Shown: positions 20,970 to 33,103 of the stretch, piece after piece
Position numbering within the stretch: position 1 is the first letter of the stretch
Layout of the letters: each line of letters opens with the position of its first letter
NCBI GenBank assembly: GCA_034440615.1
Contig: JAOTOM010004568.1
Span: 108,501-172,500 of the forward strand
Reading direction: 5' to 3'
Length of the DNA: 64,000 bases
Origin: Ashinkailepas kermadecensis
Lineage: Eukaryota; Arthropoda; Thecostraca; Neolepadidae
Notes under the pieces: model-generated
Told to the model about the DNA's origin: nothing
Seen by the model: only the letters and a program-made list of their open reading frames with translations
Databases searched by the model: none
Translations under genes and position numbers: made by a program

Positions 20970-22814
20970 ATGTCGGTGGTCGAAATCATCCCCCTCCTAT
21001 TATTCCTTATACTCAAAACTACCTACGGAACTCTGTTCTTGCCACGTGGTGTACTGTACTCAACCCATGAGATATGGAAAGTGCACGTGCCTCTTCGTGT
21101 GTACGATGTGCCTACAACGCTGAGCGACTTGAACCACACGCTACATGTGTTCGAAAAACGTATAGGATTATTTCTCTTTGACCATCCGCAATTTCCGCAC
21201 TCCGACAACGTGAAATCCCAGTTGACCGAAAGCTTGAAAACACTTAGGACTAATTTAGATAATACACTCCTGTCAGCCAACTCAATCAATCTGACCCATC
21301 ATAGACAGAAGCGATCCGTCCTGCCCTTCGTTGGAAATGCCTTGTCATTTCTGTTCGGTACAGCTACCGACGCTGACCTTGAAGCCATCCTCAGCCGACT
21401 TGATACCATAGAAAACGATAAAGACAGCATAGTTCACATTCTCGGAGAAAATATATCGATCATGAACCATACCAGCGCGGAAGTACAAACGAATCGCGAG
21501 GCGATCAACCAGCTCCGTCGTTTGGTGAACAAGCTGGCCCATCAGGTCTCAATTATAGAACGTACCAAACTGCAATATCTTGAAATCTACATTTCACTTC
21601 AAACCCAAATCACTAAGGTGACTGAAAACGCTAGAGCCATCATTCAGCAAGCTAGCAATCAACTTTTGGAATTGCAGACGCAACTCAGCCTTCTGATTCA
21701 TGGTATCCTGTCCCAATCACTGGTAAAACCAGCTCAACTGTTCAAGATACTTTCGAGCATCAGCAATGCCCTACCAAACGGCAAAGCTTTGCCCTACCGG
21801 ACCAACGAACTCGAGGAGTATTACCGGATCATTCATACCTCCTTGACAGTCGTGAACTCCACATCCTACATGACGCTACCCATCCCCATCATCAACATTC
21901 CGGACCGCTTCAACGTGTTTGAAATCTTCAACACGAAACTGCCTGACCGAAATTCGTCTTTGGAAACGAGATTTGAAACAGGAAACGTGAAGTTCTTTGC
22001 CATCAGCCAGGACAACACCCGCTTCATGGAGATATCTGAAGATATCCGCATATGCCTGCAACATAAGTTGCCCTTTTGTCATTTCCATCGCGCCGAACAA
22101 TTCACAGCGACGACCGCGTCCTGTGTGAAATCACTGTATCTGCGTGAGATCGACGAAATTAACACTCAGTGCAAAGCACGAGTGTCCCTCAAAAGTACCC
22201 CGACCGCTCTGGAAGTAGAACGAAACCTTTGGCTGATCACTTCGGGATCAGCGGTGAACATTCAAATGGTTTGTGCTAATGGCACTTCTGAATTCACCAC
22301 AACCACCCCTGCACAGTTGGTGCACCTGAGCAATGGATGTTCAATTCTTTCCAAGTATTTTCGAATCCCAACGGCCAGCACCAAATCATCCCTTCTGGAT
22401 GTCAACCATGTGAACTTCCTGCGCTCACAGCTTGCCCAGCTAGTCGAGCTGACCGAGCAGACAATCCGAACCCAGCTGCCTAGCTTGGACAGCAACTCCG
22501 ACACAGCAGCCCTGTCGATGTTACCGGACCTCGACATCCCAATCTCCCATCTCAGCTATCAACTGCAGACCACACGTGACATCCGCTATCATGCAGTGTT
22601 AGGACATTCAGCCTTTGTCACCCCAGTGGTATTGATGTTCGTAGCCACAACAGGGGTTATCATGTACTGTCTGATGCGCCGCAAACAGAGTTCTGTTCCC
22701 ATCAACCCAACACCACAACCTTCCACCCTTCAACCCCTCCCGCTCGGTGAAGATATCATCGTCATCCGACCTGGCCCTGGGCCAACATCAACACGACCTG
22801 ACACTCGGGCGTGA
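20970..22814 (+). CDS. env: Env, F-type class I fusion glycoprotein
   Basis: The protein is 614 residues. Residues 1-20 are a hydrophobic signal peptide (IIPLLLFLILK). RQKR at 112-115 is a furin-type cleavage site, followed directly by a hydrophobic, glycine-containing fusion-peptide-like stretch. A predicted coiled-coil heptad region follows at about 150-230. The C-terminal half has spaced Cys residues and several N-glycosylation motifs. Residues about 549-569 form a membrane anchor, followed by a 43-residue proline-rich cytoplasmic tail. This order is that of errantivirus envelopes, which are related to baculovirus F proteins (established knowledge). The frame is intact, and expression probably needs splicing. 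Confidence 0.92.
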   Translation: MSVVEIIPLLLFLILKTTYGTLFLPRGVLYSTHEIWKVHVPLRVYDVPTTLSDLNHTLHVFEKRIGLFLFDHPQFPHSDNVKSQLTESLKTLRTNLDNTLLSANSINLTHHRQKRSVLPFVGNALSFLFGTATDADLEAILSRLDTIENDKDSIVHILGENISIMNHTSAEVQTNREAINQLRRLVNKLAHQVSIIERTKLQYLEIYISLQTQITKVTENARAIIQQASNQLLELQTQLSLLIHGILSQSLVKPAQLFKILSSISNALPNGKALPYRTNELEEYYRIIHTSLTVVNSTSYMTLPIPIINIPDRFNVFEIFNTKLPDRNSSLETRFETGNVKFFAISQDNTRFMEISEDIRICLQHKLPFCHFHRAEQFTATTASCVKSLYLREIDEINTQCKARVSLKSTPTALEVERNLWLITSGSAVNIQMVCANGTSEFTTTTPAQLVHLSNGCSILSKYFRIPTASTKSSLLDVNHVNFLRSQLAQLVELTEQTIRTQLPSLDSNSDTAALSMLPDLDIPISHLSYQLQTTRDIRYHAVLGHSAFVTPVVLMFVATTGVIMYCLMRRKQSSVPINPTPQPSTLQPLPLGEDIIVIRPGPGPTSTRPDTRA

Positions 22815-23828
22815 CGAGTCCGTCACGCCAGTTCCCGCAGGACCGTTGACCGTGTACCCGCCGCCTCACGCCGACACCGCAGCTGACAGCACGGACCTGA
22901 GCTGACGACCGGACGTGATGAGACAGTCACGCCGGCTGCCACAGGACACCACAGGTGGACCACCTGCGGCCACCTCGTGCAGAGATACACAGGATGTACC
23001 TGCAACACGACCCACCAGCGACCGTTATACACGGCCAGTTCGACGACTGGGCCGATGGCACGGCGCCAGTGAGCGCCGCCGAGAGGTCGAGCGGGCCGCT
23101 GCAACCTGAGCACCCCGCTGCGGATGCGAGCGTCGCCGTTGCGGGCGCTGACGAGCGCCACCACGGAGCGGTGCTGACGAGCACCGTCCCCGAGCACCGC
23201 CACTGCCGGTGCAGTGGGCGGTCATATGGATGACTCAGCCGAGCTAGCGCGTGGTAGACCGGAAGCTACCGCGGTGATTGGATGAATCACCGTCCGCTCT
23301 CGCAGCTGGACATCATGAACACGACATAATCTTCCATAAGTATGTGGAGAGACGTCGCAGTTGGCAGGGTTCTGTCCCTGACCAGTGACTCAGAGTGATA
23401 CAGTGACATGCGGTAACTACCGCATAACCGACCAGTGAGTGAGGTCGCCGAGTGTCGCACCCCGGGCGGCATCCAGTCTGAGATGGCAAGGTCGGCCATG
23501 CTCAGCTACTTCCCCTTCCCGAACCGGACTGAACATTCAGCAGTGCGCGCGCGACAGTGATCGCCAAAATGTTTACGAAAAATTGTATTTGTGTTTAGCT
23601 ATTAGGAACATTGTTTATTTACTACCATGGATCAGGGAGCGGATAACCCTTACAAACCTCCTAGACTAACCCACGTAGAACCGTGTGCAATCGGAATTTG
23701 TGTTAATTAGTTGTCGTATCGTAAGTGTTTGTTGATTCGTATGTGATTGTAGAAGGCCGTGATATGTCTGAGTGGAAGCTCAGGATCAATCTGTGAAATG
23801 ATCCGACCTTTCGGACCTCTAGCTGTGT
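22815..23828 (+). other. Long 3' untranslated region of the gypsy element
   Basis: About 1 kb of GC-rich DNA lies between env and the 3' LTR. Short open frames on both strands show no motif and look random. Directly before the LTR, where a polypurine tract is expected, the sequence reads CGGACCTCTAGCTGTGT, which is not purine-rich. Confidence 0.6.
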
Positions 23829-24556
23829 TGTAAGAGAGTTAGTTTTTGAGCGTCTTGATCCCATATAATTCAGCAATGCCCCTTCGTCATGGCGCGACAA
23901 ATACCCGGCTCCGAGACGGCCGTCTGCCGGACATTGGACATTGTACCTCCCCCCCCTCTCCAGCATCCCAGCGCGCCCGACGTCGCGTCTGCAGAGGTGA
24001 CCTCGAACCCCTCCCCATGTCTGAGCGGCGTACCCGACCGCCAGCCCGTACCGCCGCCGTCGTTAATGCTAGATGTAACTGTGTTCACATAAAGTTATAC
24101 GTTTGGCCGTCCCGTAACCGTAATTGATATAATACCGTAAACGTAACGCATTGTCACCGCCACTAGAAATAGACTATTTCCCCTTCTAGAAGGCCGTCGA
24201 CATGGATGTAAGGTCATGGTGTGCTTCTGCGGCCCTTGACCAATCCGTGAGCGGGGGTCTTCCGGCCGCTAGCGCTCGTGCGCCCCCAAGGCAGTTCAGC
24301 TTGAATACTCTTACAGGTCGGACCGCTGCTCCGCGCGCCCGCTACCCAACTAATTCGGCTTCTAAATTCATAGGAAAGGCAGTATCACGGCTTACCTTCC
24401 GAGGAGAACGTACTGTACGGTGTCTGGAGTTCTCGTGTGATCGTGGAGTGCTGCAGTGCAATACAGGGCAGCAAAAGGTACTGGTACTATCGTGACTGGA
24501 GTTATCGCGAACAAGAGGTCGCTAGACTTTCACGTGCCAATAAGGACTTTCCTACA
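23829..24556 (+). repeat. 3' LTR
   Basis: Near-identical to 13,934-14,662 (TGTAAGAGAG ... TTCCTACA), one base shorter. GATG follows at 24,557-24,560. Confidence 0.95.
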
Positions 24557-24560
24557 GATG

Positions 24561-27060
24561 TCATTGAGTGGAATAATAATATCCTCTCGCTACATGACCT
24601 CTGCAGTCGATGCGTCCCTAAACCGCAATAACAATATCCTCTCCATATTCAATTACCCATACAATTTCCTCTCCACATCCAGGATTACAAAATACAAATC
24701 CAACCGTGGTGACTGCTGACATGCAATCTGTCCAACCAGAATTGGAAAAATGTTCCTGTGCTGGATGTTTGTCATCCAGAACACTATCCTCCATGAAAAA
24801 GCATGGTTTTTTGGCCACAAGATTGGAGATGTTTGAAAATGACTGCAAACTTCCTCCTGTTTTATACATGCCCAAGCTGACTGGAGAAATACAAAAAGGA
24901 GTTTATGGTTCAAAAAGACAAAATTATAACTTTGGAATGGAATGCCAAGCATTGTGCTCTCGAAATGCACCAGTAAAAAACAAATTGAGCCATGTTCAAC
25001 ATTTCTTTCTTTGAAACTAAAGAATTCCACCTGAATTTTGGCATACAGCACCAAACATACTGCATATATGCAAATATGTTACGGCTGATGACAGCTCTAT
25101 TGAAAGGAAATGTATTAACCAAATTTTACTCCTTTTCAATTTTTGCCATATGTTGAACCAAGTTGAAAAATGCATATTATTCTGGACATATCTACCATAG
25201 TTCCAGAAAAAAATATCATGGAGCATATCCAGGGATATTTGGCAAAAAGGATGCTTGAACCAAGCATCATTTTTTTCAAGCATAACTCAACACATCTGTA
25301 CATGTTCCATAATGTTTCTACAGTGCCCACAAATCCTGGCACAATTATTATAGTTTCAATCTGACATAATAACATGCATGTATTCATTTTGCACTAAATT
25401 GGGATGCCAAAGACAGATATCCTCGCCAGGTAGAAAAAGACCATCTGTCCTAGAAATATCCTATTCTAGATATATGGATGAAACCCATCCAAATAAAAGT
25501 ACCGGCATTGTGCCGTATTATTCATGCATATTAGCATTGCAGCTTATTCTTTAACAAAGCATTGGAAATGGCTCATCAAATTTTAATATGGCAAGCTGAA
25601 TGGCAAAGAAAAGCAAAGCATTAAGACGAATTATGAGCACCAGTTCTATATTTCAATATTCTTACATATATCTTTACCTAAACCTTTTCTACTTGCCATC
25701 TTCAGAACTTCAGTAATTTGCAGGTTGGACTGCATGCAAGACGTGCTAATCAGTAATCAGATGTTTTCATCTGTAAACCAGGTGTTAGGATAAGATATCC
25801 TTGGTTGCGGTTTTTAATTTAATTAACTAAAAAGTATCAGTTGATCTTCTTGCCACAAAAGGTGGTACATTTTTGACTTCAGGTATTTGTTAATTGTTGG
25901 ATATACTTTTCCAATGGTTTATTAACATGGTTAACATGATGTGGCCACTCATTTTCTCTGAAAATTATTACTTTTTCAATTGACAGGCAAAAGAACACCT
26001 GAAATGGGACTTTGTGTTGAGTAACGCTGGCATTTCACGAAACCAAATTGTATTAAATTGCACTTTTTGGTACATTTTTAATTCCTGTAATTTATTTCTC
26101 CAATGCAATGTTTATGTAGGTGGATAGCATTGTGTGACCACTCATTTCCTCTGCAAATGCATATTTTTCAGTTGACAGGCAAAATAACACCAAAAAACAG
26201 GCTGGAGTTTGATGACATAGCATAAAAATAATGTTCAAGAGTAAGCAAAAATGTAGCACAGCCTAACCTAAACTTGCATGCAGGAAAATAAATTCCCAAA
26301 GAAATGGAAAATCTTCCTTGTACTTCTGAAGAATTTTCAACTTAAAATTAAAAACCTTACATTGCAGAGCCTAGTTAACGAGGTTAACAGATTAAATTAA
26401 GCCTGTTTTAAAGAAAGGAGCACTTTTGTGAACAAAATCTACAAAAAAATGGGATGTTTTTTTTTCAACTGAAGAGAAAAGCCTAGCCTAACCTAACCTA
26501 ACCAAACCTAACTCAATTTTTGCTTTGTGGGGTAAAATGTGTGTACAATTTGTCTCCTGGATACCTTGAAGTGCAATAATACACAAAATTGTGAGATCAT
26601 GTTTTCAAACATGATTAAGACAAGCTCCTGTGTAGGTAGGTACCTAGGTATGTATGTAGGTGGATAGGTACCTAGGTGGGTACATTCCTAGGTAAAAGGA
26701 TATGGCCATGTGTAACATTGTCCAGAGTGTAAATGTTGGGAGAAATCTGCATAAAATGTCATATGGCATTTCAAGACATAAATATTGTAAAAACATGTTC
26801 CTTGGTATGATTAAGATGATGTGGGATGTGGCCTACCTAGCCACTTATTACCAGCACAAGTGCATAGGCACTTTCCAGTTGGTATGCAATATAATACCAA
26901 AATATTGGTATTTGAGTGGGGTAGCATAATGAAGAATAATTTACAATGCCAAATAATGCCTAATGTAACCTAGATAGCTTGGGGAATTTTTAATGCCTTA
27001 GACCTGATGTGTCATTGCAGGCTTAGCATTCTAGCCTAGGCATTTTTTCTTAATATAATA
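24561..27060. other. AT-rich stretch without genes
   Basis: Markedly more AT-rich than its surroundings and without a convincing reading frame. At 26,481-26,512 a short CCTAA-type run (GCCTAGCCTAACCTAACC and variants) recalls the arthropod TTAGG telomere unit but is too short to be a telomere. At 26,633-26,697 TAGGT-type simple sequence occurs. Confidence 0.55.
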
Positions 27061-28194
27061 TAGCAGAGCTAAACGGTCTTTCTTCGGGACAAGAGAAACC
27101 GAAGTTCTTCCGCACAAATAAAGAGCAAAAAAAATATGTGGTATTTTGAATGGGAATGAATGGTCCCATTGTCTTAACGCTGGCCGTAACGATCGCACGA
27201 TGGGTCCGTACTACCGACGTAACGACAGCACGCACGGTCTGTACCTGCGTAGTAGCGAGCGTACGTATGAATGGTCTATCTTCCGTTCTGCAGTGGAACG
27301 TGCATACTTTCTGTACGTACGGGCGGTGCAGGTTGCGGTGGAGTGGAGGCTGGTTGTGACCTCATTTGACCCTGAAGGCATTGACCTGGGGTCATGAAAT
27401 GTATACTGCAGCGAGTTCACTACAGCCGTAAATCTGCCAAATTGTGTGCTTCTAGTTTCACTCATGCTCCTCATGTTTGTTCTTGGTGTGCTTGTGGATG
27501 CTCTGCTCGGCTCCTGAACACGAACATCCTTTGTGGGCACAAAACGCTTCCCCTTATTATTATTTTTCCGGCTTGCATCCTTCCCCTGTCATTTTAACCT
27601 TTTGCTGGCTTTCATCTTTTACAAATAGTCCACGCCTGGATATCTAACTACGCACCTACCTCGTAAATGGCAATATTAATTCAGGCAGTTCAGCAATCAA
27701 TTCACAAAAACACGACATTAATCCACCACCACGTGGTTGGGCACAATTACCCATAAACCAATTTTCGAACGAACGACTGAACAAGTCACCAAGAGTTGCC
27801 TGATTTCAAACTCCATATTTATAACTAGATTTCTAGGCGACGACCACGACAACCATTTGGTCTCCGTCCCGACGGCGCTTTTGGCGACCACGGTATGCCA
27901 TTGGTTTAGCATTGTGGTTGTCGGTTAAAGCGCCGTCCTGTGCCGACGGGAGGTTCTAGTATAAACGTGGTAAGCAAGAGGTACGGGATATTTGGTAGAA
28001 TTCGCGGTACGGTCCTAGTATACTTTTCATCTGGAAAAAGATCAGTGCTGCTAAATACAACTTACTGATATATCGACGTCCTTCATGGCTAAAATCTTGA
28101 CGGACGTATCAAAACAAAATTCTGGCTTCGGTCGCCGCTGAAGCCTGGTAAGCCAGCATTTGGTCGCCGACGCTATCGCTAGGACGGCGCTTAT
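27061..28194. other. Stretch with a fragment related to the TTAA elements
   Basis: Bases about 27,353-27,440 (GTGACCTCATTTGACCCTGA and onward) match 33,838-33,920 within the TTAA-flanked element, including its TGACCT half-sites. The rest shows nothing I can name; the open frames at 27,146-27,540 overlap on both strands. Confidence 0.5.
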
Positions 28195-29480
28195 TTTGAG
28201 CCCTGGCTGCCTCCCCAAAATATATTCTTACCCGGAGTATCACTCAGCGACTTCGCAAATCGCTGACGTGACCCACCAAAACAACGTCGGGCCACGGGAA
28301 AGAAGCGTGCCGAGCCACTGAAAAAAAAACGCACCGGGAGCCCGAAGAATCGTACCAGGGCCCAAAAATATCGCGCAGGCGGCTTTAAAAACAATAGAGC
28401 TCTACACAAAAATCACACCGTGGGCAGATCGAATCGGGCCGAGCACCGGAATATTAAGAACAGGTCCCGAAAGGAAATCTCCAAAGGGTCTTTCTACTCT
28501 GAAGAGTGCCATCGGCTAAAATCAACTCGTTGAACAGCCACAGTGGGGTACCAAAGGGGAAAATGCCGCCCCATCCATCCTAAGAGGGATGGGCTCCCAA
28601 GGATCGTGCCGGGGTGTCCAAAAATCGCGATGGGGCCCCCACGATTCGCACAGGGGCCCTCGGAATTCGTGTAGGGGGCTCGAGATAAACACGCGCCGAA
28701 GATATTAAAAAAGAATACATGTCTGAGCCAGGAACATGGCTCTGGAATCTCAAACATAGCACCAGATGCCTTCAAAAATCGCGTCTGCCCCGAAAAACCG
28801 TACCGGAGCTCGAAAAATCGCGGCGGGGTACAAAAATATGGCGCCGGATGTCCGAAAAAAATGAAGGCCGAGATTTCCACTTTCAACACATTTAGAAGAG
28901 GTCCCCAAAATCGCGTCGAGCGAAGAAAATTGGCGTCGGGTCCCCAGAACCATACGCCTGGGCCAGCACAGTCGTGCCGGGACCACCAAAGTCGTGCTGG
29001 GGCCTACAAATGTGCGTCAGGAGCCCCAAATAAGTACAGCAGGGCCCTAGGTGCACAACGGGAGGCCGAAAGGCATCGGCCCTCCAAAGCGCACCGAGTC
29101 TCGCAAAAAGCGGCAGGGCCTTTAAACATATGTTGCATGCATAAATAAACACACTGGGAGCCCTAAAAATACATCGGTTGCCCTCAAAGCACACCGGGCC
29201 ATGAGACCGCATAGGGGCTTTAAAAACAGGCTGGAGCTCGCAAGAAGCGACATGGTCCTAAAAACGAACAAAAAGGCCGAGCACTAAATAAGCACATCGT
29301 GTTATTCGAAAACGCACCGGTACCTAACAAGTGGCATCGGTGTACAAAAAAAGCACCAAACCCTAACAAGAGCCGGGGTCTCAAAAATGTGCCGGGACCC
29401 TTGCAAAAACTGTTGGAACCAAAAAACACATATGTACACGAAGAGAAACGCAACGGGTCTAAACAAAGAACACCAAGCCA
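28195..29480 (+). repeat. Degenerate GGCC-rich tandem array, copy 3
   Basis: Imperfect units of the form CCAAAAATCGCGCCGGGG with frequent indels, in the same orientation as arrays 2 and 4. An internal restart, AAGAGGGATGGGCTCCCAAG at about 28,580, recalls the entry sequence of the other arrays. Units become unrecognisable towards 29,480. No coding is inferred from the open frames here. Confidence 0.7.
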
Positions 29481-30081
29481 GGGACTCGCTTCGGTAGCCA
29501 ATTTTGGAACATATTTAACTAAAGGGATGAAGTGCATCAAAGCTCAGCGAATATCCGGATTTCTTAACCACCAGAATATGTGGGAAGAAGAAAATCAATT
29601 ATCGAATTGAATAAATCGAATTTTCCCAGCCAGCCACAATGCGAAGCATTCCATCACGTTAACCATGGTGCAAGACAGTCATGTGGTAGAATGAGCAAAA
29701 CAAAGGAGGTCTAGCACAAACCGTAGTATCCCACGAAGTGTGGCGAGTGCGCCGAATGCGCAGAGCGGGTGTACACATGCACGAACGTTGGCGTGGTGGC
29801 GACCGGGCGTTCTGAGCTGCAATGCCTGAAGTTGGAAACGCTTTTCCAATTTCAGACATTCAAGTTATAAAATAAAATATGTGCATTTTAATACCTTCTT
29901 CCATGACATAAACCATGTAAAGTACCCGCCCCAAAGCTAACAAGGTTTGTCGCATAAAAGCTCATTGAAGAAATTCACCTTGTCCAGTTACTCCACATGT
30001 AAACTATGCGCACTCCATCACTTTGTTGATCTCATTTTCATGATTAGCATGTTTTTTTGTATCAGATGAAGAATAAGAATT
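29481..30081. other. Gene-free stretch
   Basis: No supported gene, RNA or repeat seen. Confidence 0.4.
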
Positions 30082-30290
30082 GCCGCCTCGGTAGCTCGGC
30101 TGGAGCGCTGGCCTGCAATGGTGTCCTCTGTCCCAGCAAGACAGGGTTCGAGTCGCTATAAGCGCTCGCATTTAGCTCCGTTTGGGAGGGTCAGTTGGTA
30201 ACCGGTCCGATACGGTCGGGAACGAGCTACAGGGCTGGGTCGGCACATTGACGGCACGATCAACTTTCGGTCACAATGCTGCCGTTGAAC
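30082..30290 (+). mobile_element. tRNA-derived SINE, family A
   Basis: The head GCCGCCTCGGTAGCTCGGC and the B-box GGGTTCGAGTC (30,143-30,153) are tRNA-like. The body (GGGAGGGTCAGTTGG ... GACGGCACG) matches the two copies inside the palindrome at 46,510-46,713 and 47,222-47,425. Box A carries a deletion. No target duplication was found. Confidence 0.7.
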
Positions 30291-30589
30291 TGGAATGCAC
30301 AGATCGGGTGGTAGGGCCAGGTTTCACGCAACAATCTTTCAGGTTTCCGGTAGGGCCAGGTTTCCGCATGTTGATCCAGCGCGAAGGCAGCATACAGCGC
30401 GTCGCGCGCAGAGTCCAGAGAGTTGCGGATTGCGACCGGGAGCTGCGACCACACGGCGGAGGCACCACCAGTCAGTCGAAGCGGCAAGACGGACGCGACG
30501 GATACACCGCAGCGTTGACACAGCGACTCAGCACGAGTCAGCCACTCCACCACGTCGGCCGTGCCGTCAAACTCCCGGATGAGGCGCAC
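30260..30589 (-). pseudogene. Gag-like fragment of a retroelement
   Basis: The minus-strand frame (109 codons) begins with REFDGTADVVEWLTRAESLC and continues VLPLRLTGGASAVWSQLP, then DALYAAFALD. This is the pattern of capsid regions of arthropod LTR retroelements (FDG...EWL...LRLTG.A..VW..L...). Only this segment is visible. It overlaps the end of the SINE-like sequence. Confidence 0.5.
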
Positions 30590-30676
30590 GTCGAAGCATA
30601 TTTAAGCATATTTAGCATAAGCATAGTTAGTAGATCAAACGTCCTGTCATTGCATCGTCCAAGATGCATATTTTGA

Positions 30677-31163
30677 TTGAGGATGACCGCCGGTGGATGC
30701 TTATGACGTCAGGCTTAAGTGAGAATGGTCCGGCCCGTTTATGTTTCTTAATGAGAGCGTGCAAGTGGTATGGACCGGCTGGACTTCCGCAGTTGAAGTA
30801 CTTTTACACTACTGAAGCATGTGTGACTAGTTTTGGCTAATAGCGTAATATCTGTAGCTATACCTAGCACAATTACGTGGGTGTGTGTGTCATTCTCCGG
30901 CCGTAATACTGTCAGGTTGTTGTGGCCAGATAAAAAATAGCACCTTTATCCGGTGGGTATATTCATCCCGCCCAAAAAGATGGAAATGGGGCAAGTGAAT
31001 ATTTAGCTCCCCTTTTAGGGGCAAAAGGGGGAATCGGCGTATTTCCTCATGAATCTATTAGTGGGTACATTTAACCCGAGTTCCGTCACTTTTTATCTGT
31101 GCGTAGTTTATCTTGTGTTTGCGCCTTGGATGGAAGGGAAACCTTCTTAGCCTAAATGTCCTT
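30677..31163. other. Gene-free stretch
   Basis: Nothing supported by sequence. Confidence 0.4.
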
Positions 31164-31992
31164 TTAATACGCGCCCTGGAGGGCCTCTGAAAATTACGCA
31201 CACTGGAGGGGGTGGGGGGGCGGATTCCCACCCACCTCTAAGATATCGGCTCCTGTTAAAGCTGGACTAACGAAATTCCCAGGGTGGATACGTACGGTAG
31301 TGAACTCTATTGTGTGCAAATTTAATGACCTTAGGTCAGTATCTTCAAGGTCAAATGATGTCCCGTATATCAAAATCTTCTTGCTTTCCGTGGCTTGGCT
31401 TGTCATTGCTATGGATCGCTGTGATTGTGTTTAAATGCTCCAAAATGGGCATCAATGATGTTTTGGACATTACTAATGATGCAATACAGATGCTAGATCC
31501 GGAATTTGACCTCAGGTCACCTATATAGCAGCACTTATAGCACGTCAGTTACCTGTTCCAGCTACCGGAACCGGGCCGCCCACCCGACTGCTCCGTCGGG
31601 CAGCTCGGCGCAATCGGCTTCGCGAAGAAAGGAGTGAAGTACATTTCTTACTTCACTCACAGTACATGTACTTCACATGTACTTCACAGTACATGACCTT
31701 GACCTGACTTGACCTTGGTGACCTAACATGACCTTGAAACTATATAGCATAACAATATACATCAAACAGGTAACTAGTGTTGCCAAGAACACTTCCCTTT
31801 TGTCAATATACGGGAAGCCGAGAAAAAAAAATCCGCCGATTTCCGTTTTTCTTGCTTTAAACGACGTGCCGGACACTTCTAAGCATGTACGCGAAAAATG
31901 GTGTATACCGACCGATAAAATCTGGAGTTATGTACGAAAAATCGGAGGGGTGGGCCGATTTCGCCCCCCTTCCCCTCCAGTGTGCGTGTTAA
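31164..31992 (+). mobile_element. TTAA-flanked non-autonomous element, copy 1
   Basis: TTAA stands at both ends (31,164-31,167 and 31,989-31,992). Terminal inverted repeats read TACGCGCCCTGGAGGG and, from the other end, CACGCACACTGGAGGGG, followed by G-runs. A near full-length second copy lies in the opposite orientation at 33,104-34,036. TTAA target sites are characteristic of piggyBac-type transposases, but no transposase is present. Inside are nine AGGTCA/TGACCT half-sites, including two TGACCT-N-AGGTCA pairs and a cluster at 31,694-31,734. An open frame of about 70 codons shared by both copies is explained by DNA similarity. Confidence 0.75.
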
Positions 31993-33103
31993 TACACATG
32001 AAAGGAACACTTTAGATATTAGATGACCCCATGTATTTTGAGTTAATGATCATGAGATTCCTTATGAGCCAGACTACATATGGCAGTTGAATTCAACATA
32101 TGGCAGTTGAACGAGGTGCACTGCGCGCACCCGGTGATGCGAACAAAATGCACCGACCCCTGGAGGAAAAGGTGCACCGCGCACATCCGATGATTCGATA
32201 AAGGTGCACCGCCCCAAGATAAAAAGGTATACGGACGGACCAGTGGGAGAAAAAGTGCGCCAGATGCAGTGCAAAAGAACCAATATATGAAAACACTTCT
32301 TTTTAAATAAACTGCTCTTTCCTCAAGACCAATATGATGCAATTTAATTTTCTGAATGGAAAAAGTCCTCATTTTAAGGCAAATATGGTACTTTTTCTTT
32401 CGGTAGAAAGTAATGTTAATCATTTGGTCGCAGCATCTGATATCGATGACGAAGGCAGTTATGAACGAGTGCCAAAAGCGGCGTACCTGTCGCTGGCCGC
32501 AGTTTTTACGGCGAACGACAATATATTTTCGTACTTTTCTTACTTTTTTTGCCCGTGCCACACGTAACAGCCTTTTGCCGGAGCACAGGTGTGACCGTCC
32601 CGCGCACCGCGCTTCCGGGTGGGGGGGGGGGGGGGGGGCACCGACCAGGCCTCCTGGGGCGTAACGACTGTTCCTGTTTCGCGAAGGCACGAACCGAACG
32701 AGATCTCGCCAAGATTGCCATATTTTACACAATGGCCTATGAGAAGCTGAGAGGAAGCAATTAGATACTAGAAAATAAAGCTGGTCCGTTAGGCGTCATA
32801 AGCGGACATAATACCGGTGGCGCCGCTCTGGTGGTGGGTTTGTGAATGAACACCACCAGAGTGGGCTTGCTTTGATTAATGCTATATTCTGGTTTTTAGA
32901 CAAGGTGCAAGTAATTTCCAATGGTCAAATTTGAACAGCATTGAAACAAACAATCCTATGATGTGCAGTTCGTTTTATTATCAAATCATTTCACCCTGTC
33001 ACTTTGCCCATAAAGTGGAATGGGAGCAATTCGCCACTCAACATCTTGTGATACAAACGTGTCATACATCGTCTGTGAGACGTCCTGACAATTTCCAATA
33101 TGC
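31993..33103. other. Spacer between the two TTAA elements
   Basis: Bases about 32,110-32,220 hold two imperfect copies of a GGTGCACYGCGCGCAYCCG-type unit. An 18-G run lies at 32,621-32,638. There is no recognised coding sequence; the 229-codon minus frame through the G-run is low-complexity. Confidence 0.45.

Larger units (their letters stand above)
13934..24556 (+). mobile_element. Env-bearing Ty3/gypsy (errantivirus-like) element, 10.6 kb
   Basis: Two LTRs of 729 and 728 bp flank gag, pol, an acidic Pol tail and env, all on the plus strand. GATG occurs directly outside both ends (13,930-13,933 and 24,557-24,560), a 4-bp target duplication. By eye the LTRs differ by one substitution and one single-base deletion, so insertion was recent. 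The gag UAG and Pol-tail frame break described below make this copy probably defective. The gene layout with a class I, F-type envelope matches the errantivirus branch of metaviruses. A decayed relative lies on the opposite strand at 3.35-7.4 kb. Confidence 0.95.

Noticed and set aside
26481..26512. Interstitial telomere
   Set aside because: Only a few irregular CCTAA-type units; too short to claim.
31310..31528. 72-codon frame shared by both TTAA elements
   Set aside because: Similar frames exist on both strands of both copies; plain DNA similarity explains this and no domain is recognisable.
32043..32732. 229-codon minus-strand frame
   Set aside because: Passes through an 18-G run and imperfect repeats; composition is not protein-like.
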